A stretch of DNA of 64,000 nucleotides from Punica granatum. Taxonomy: Eukaryota; Streptophyta; Magnoliopsida; Myrtales; Lythraceae. This document shows positions 63,528 to 64,000 of this stretch, piece by piece. The position numbers and the translations under genes were made by a program. Numbering within the stretch: position 1 is the first letter of the stretch; each line of letters starts with the position of its first letter. The stretch is taken from the NCBI RefSeq assembly GCF_007655135.1, contig NC_045133.1, forward strand, positions 5,928,376-5,992,375. The letters are read 5' to 3'. The notes under the pieces were generated by a model that saw nothing but the letters and a program-made list of their open reading frames with translations, had not been told where the DNA came from and ran no database searches.

Positions 63528-64000
63528 ATGGCAGCGCAGATGTCCCAGTTATCATGTGCTCTAGTTGCGATTGCTCTCTTTGCTCTCTGCCAATGTTAGT
63601 AAGCGGATATATTCCTATTCTCTATGAATTGATCATAAAAGATGAAAATGAGAAAAAAGAAAAGGACTGACGATATTATATACGTACTTTTGTTAATATA
63701 ATAGGAGTTTCTAATTAATTTCATTTATGAATTGTACATTCGGGCAGGCACAGTGTCACGACATCCGGTTGATTTCTTGCACTCCAAGTCACTTAAGGTG
63801 AGGGAAGAAGTCAAAAGAGCCAGTCCTTACAGTGGCCATCAACTCCGAGACAGCTCATCAGGGTCCCCAAAATCAATGGCTGCGAAAATAGTGATTTCAC
63901 AGTGCAGCAAGAGTGCATTTTTAACAGGGTTCTGTTGCGATTCAGATCCGTCCCTTAAGTGCTTCGACACTAGAGAGGAGTGTTTGAAAGTCTGTCCTCC
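63528..64000 (+). CDS. Secreted six-Cys peptide, gene D (cut by window end)
   Basis: Coding exons 63528-63594 and 63748 to beyond 64000. The frame is open to the last base and all six domain Cys are already present (SAFLTGFCC, DPSLKC, DTREEC, LKVCP). The signal peptide equals that of genes A and B. The closest relative is gene C, with seven replacement and two synonymous codon differences in the shared coding sequence. The stop codon and Pro-rich tail lie outside the window. Its upstream unit contains the 11.2-kb LTR insertion, but the TATA region and UTR exon remain next to the gene. Confidence 0.85.

Overview
The window is nuclear DNA of a flowering plant, probably a eudicot. It is AT-rich, its genes have GT-AG introns, it carries a subgroup-20-type R2R3-MYB pair, and it is full of plant transposons (Ty3/gypsy, LINE, CACTA, hAT-like and Mutator-like MITEs). 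I cannot name the species. Only seven genes look real: two MYB genes and five small secreted cysteine-rich peptide genes. Most other open frames are chance frames in repeats.

Layout. 1-2.5 kb: 3' part of a dead Ty3/gypsy element with its probable 3' LTR. 4.6-19.2 kb: a 5.6-kb segment present twice in direct orientation, about 9 kb apart. Each copy carries one minus-strand R2R3-MYB gene of three exons. Between the copies lies a pyruvate,phosphate dikinase (PPDK) gene fragment. A 5'-truncated LINE sits in copy 2 only, and copy 1 preserves the empty site. 19.9-23.8 kb: degenerate AT-rich tandem repeats invaded by foldback elements.

24-64 kb: a cluster of small secreted peptide genes. One divergent member is on the minus strand (23984-24575). 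Four close paralogues are on the plus strand (33938, 39532, 43647, and 63528 cut by the window end). All share a 5'-UTR intron, a short signal-peptide exon that ends inside a Cys codon, and a second coding exon ending in a C-x8/9-CC-x7-C-x6-C-x3-C domain. The plus-strand paralogues sit in a repeating multi-kilobase unit that also carries TATA boxes, downstream flanks and the same old transposons. Codon differences between paralogues in the Cys domain are almost all amino-acid changing, while the 68 bases just upstream are identical in two of them. This looks like a diversifying secreted-ligand or defence-peptide family and is the most interesting part of the window.

The cluster is broken up by nested transposons. 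The main ones are a 2.8-kb solo LTR, an 11.2-kb non-coding LTR element with a 5-kb 5' LTR and an Arg-tRNA-like primer site, and Mutator-like MITEs with perfect 9-bp target duplications. A 2-kb foldback element lies exactly at a duplication junction in front of the third plus-strand gene. All calls come from reading the sequence; no database search was run.
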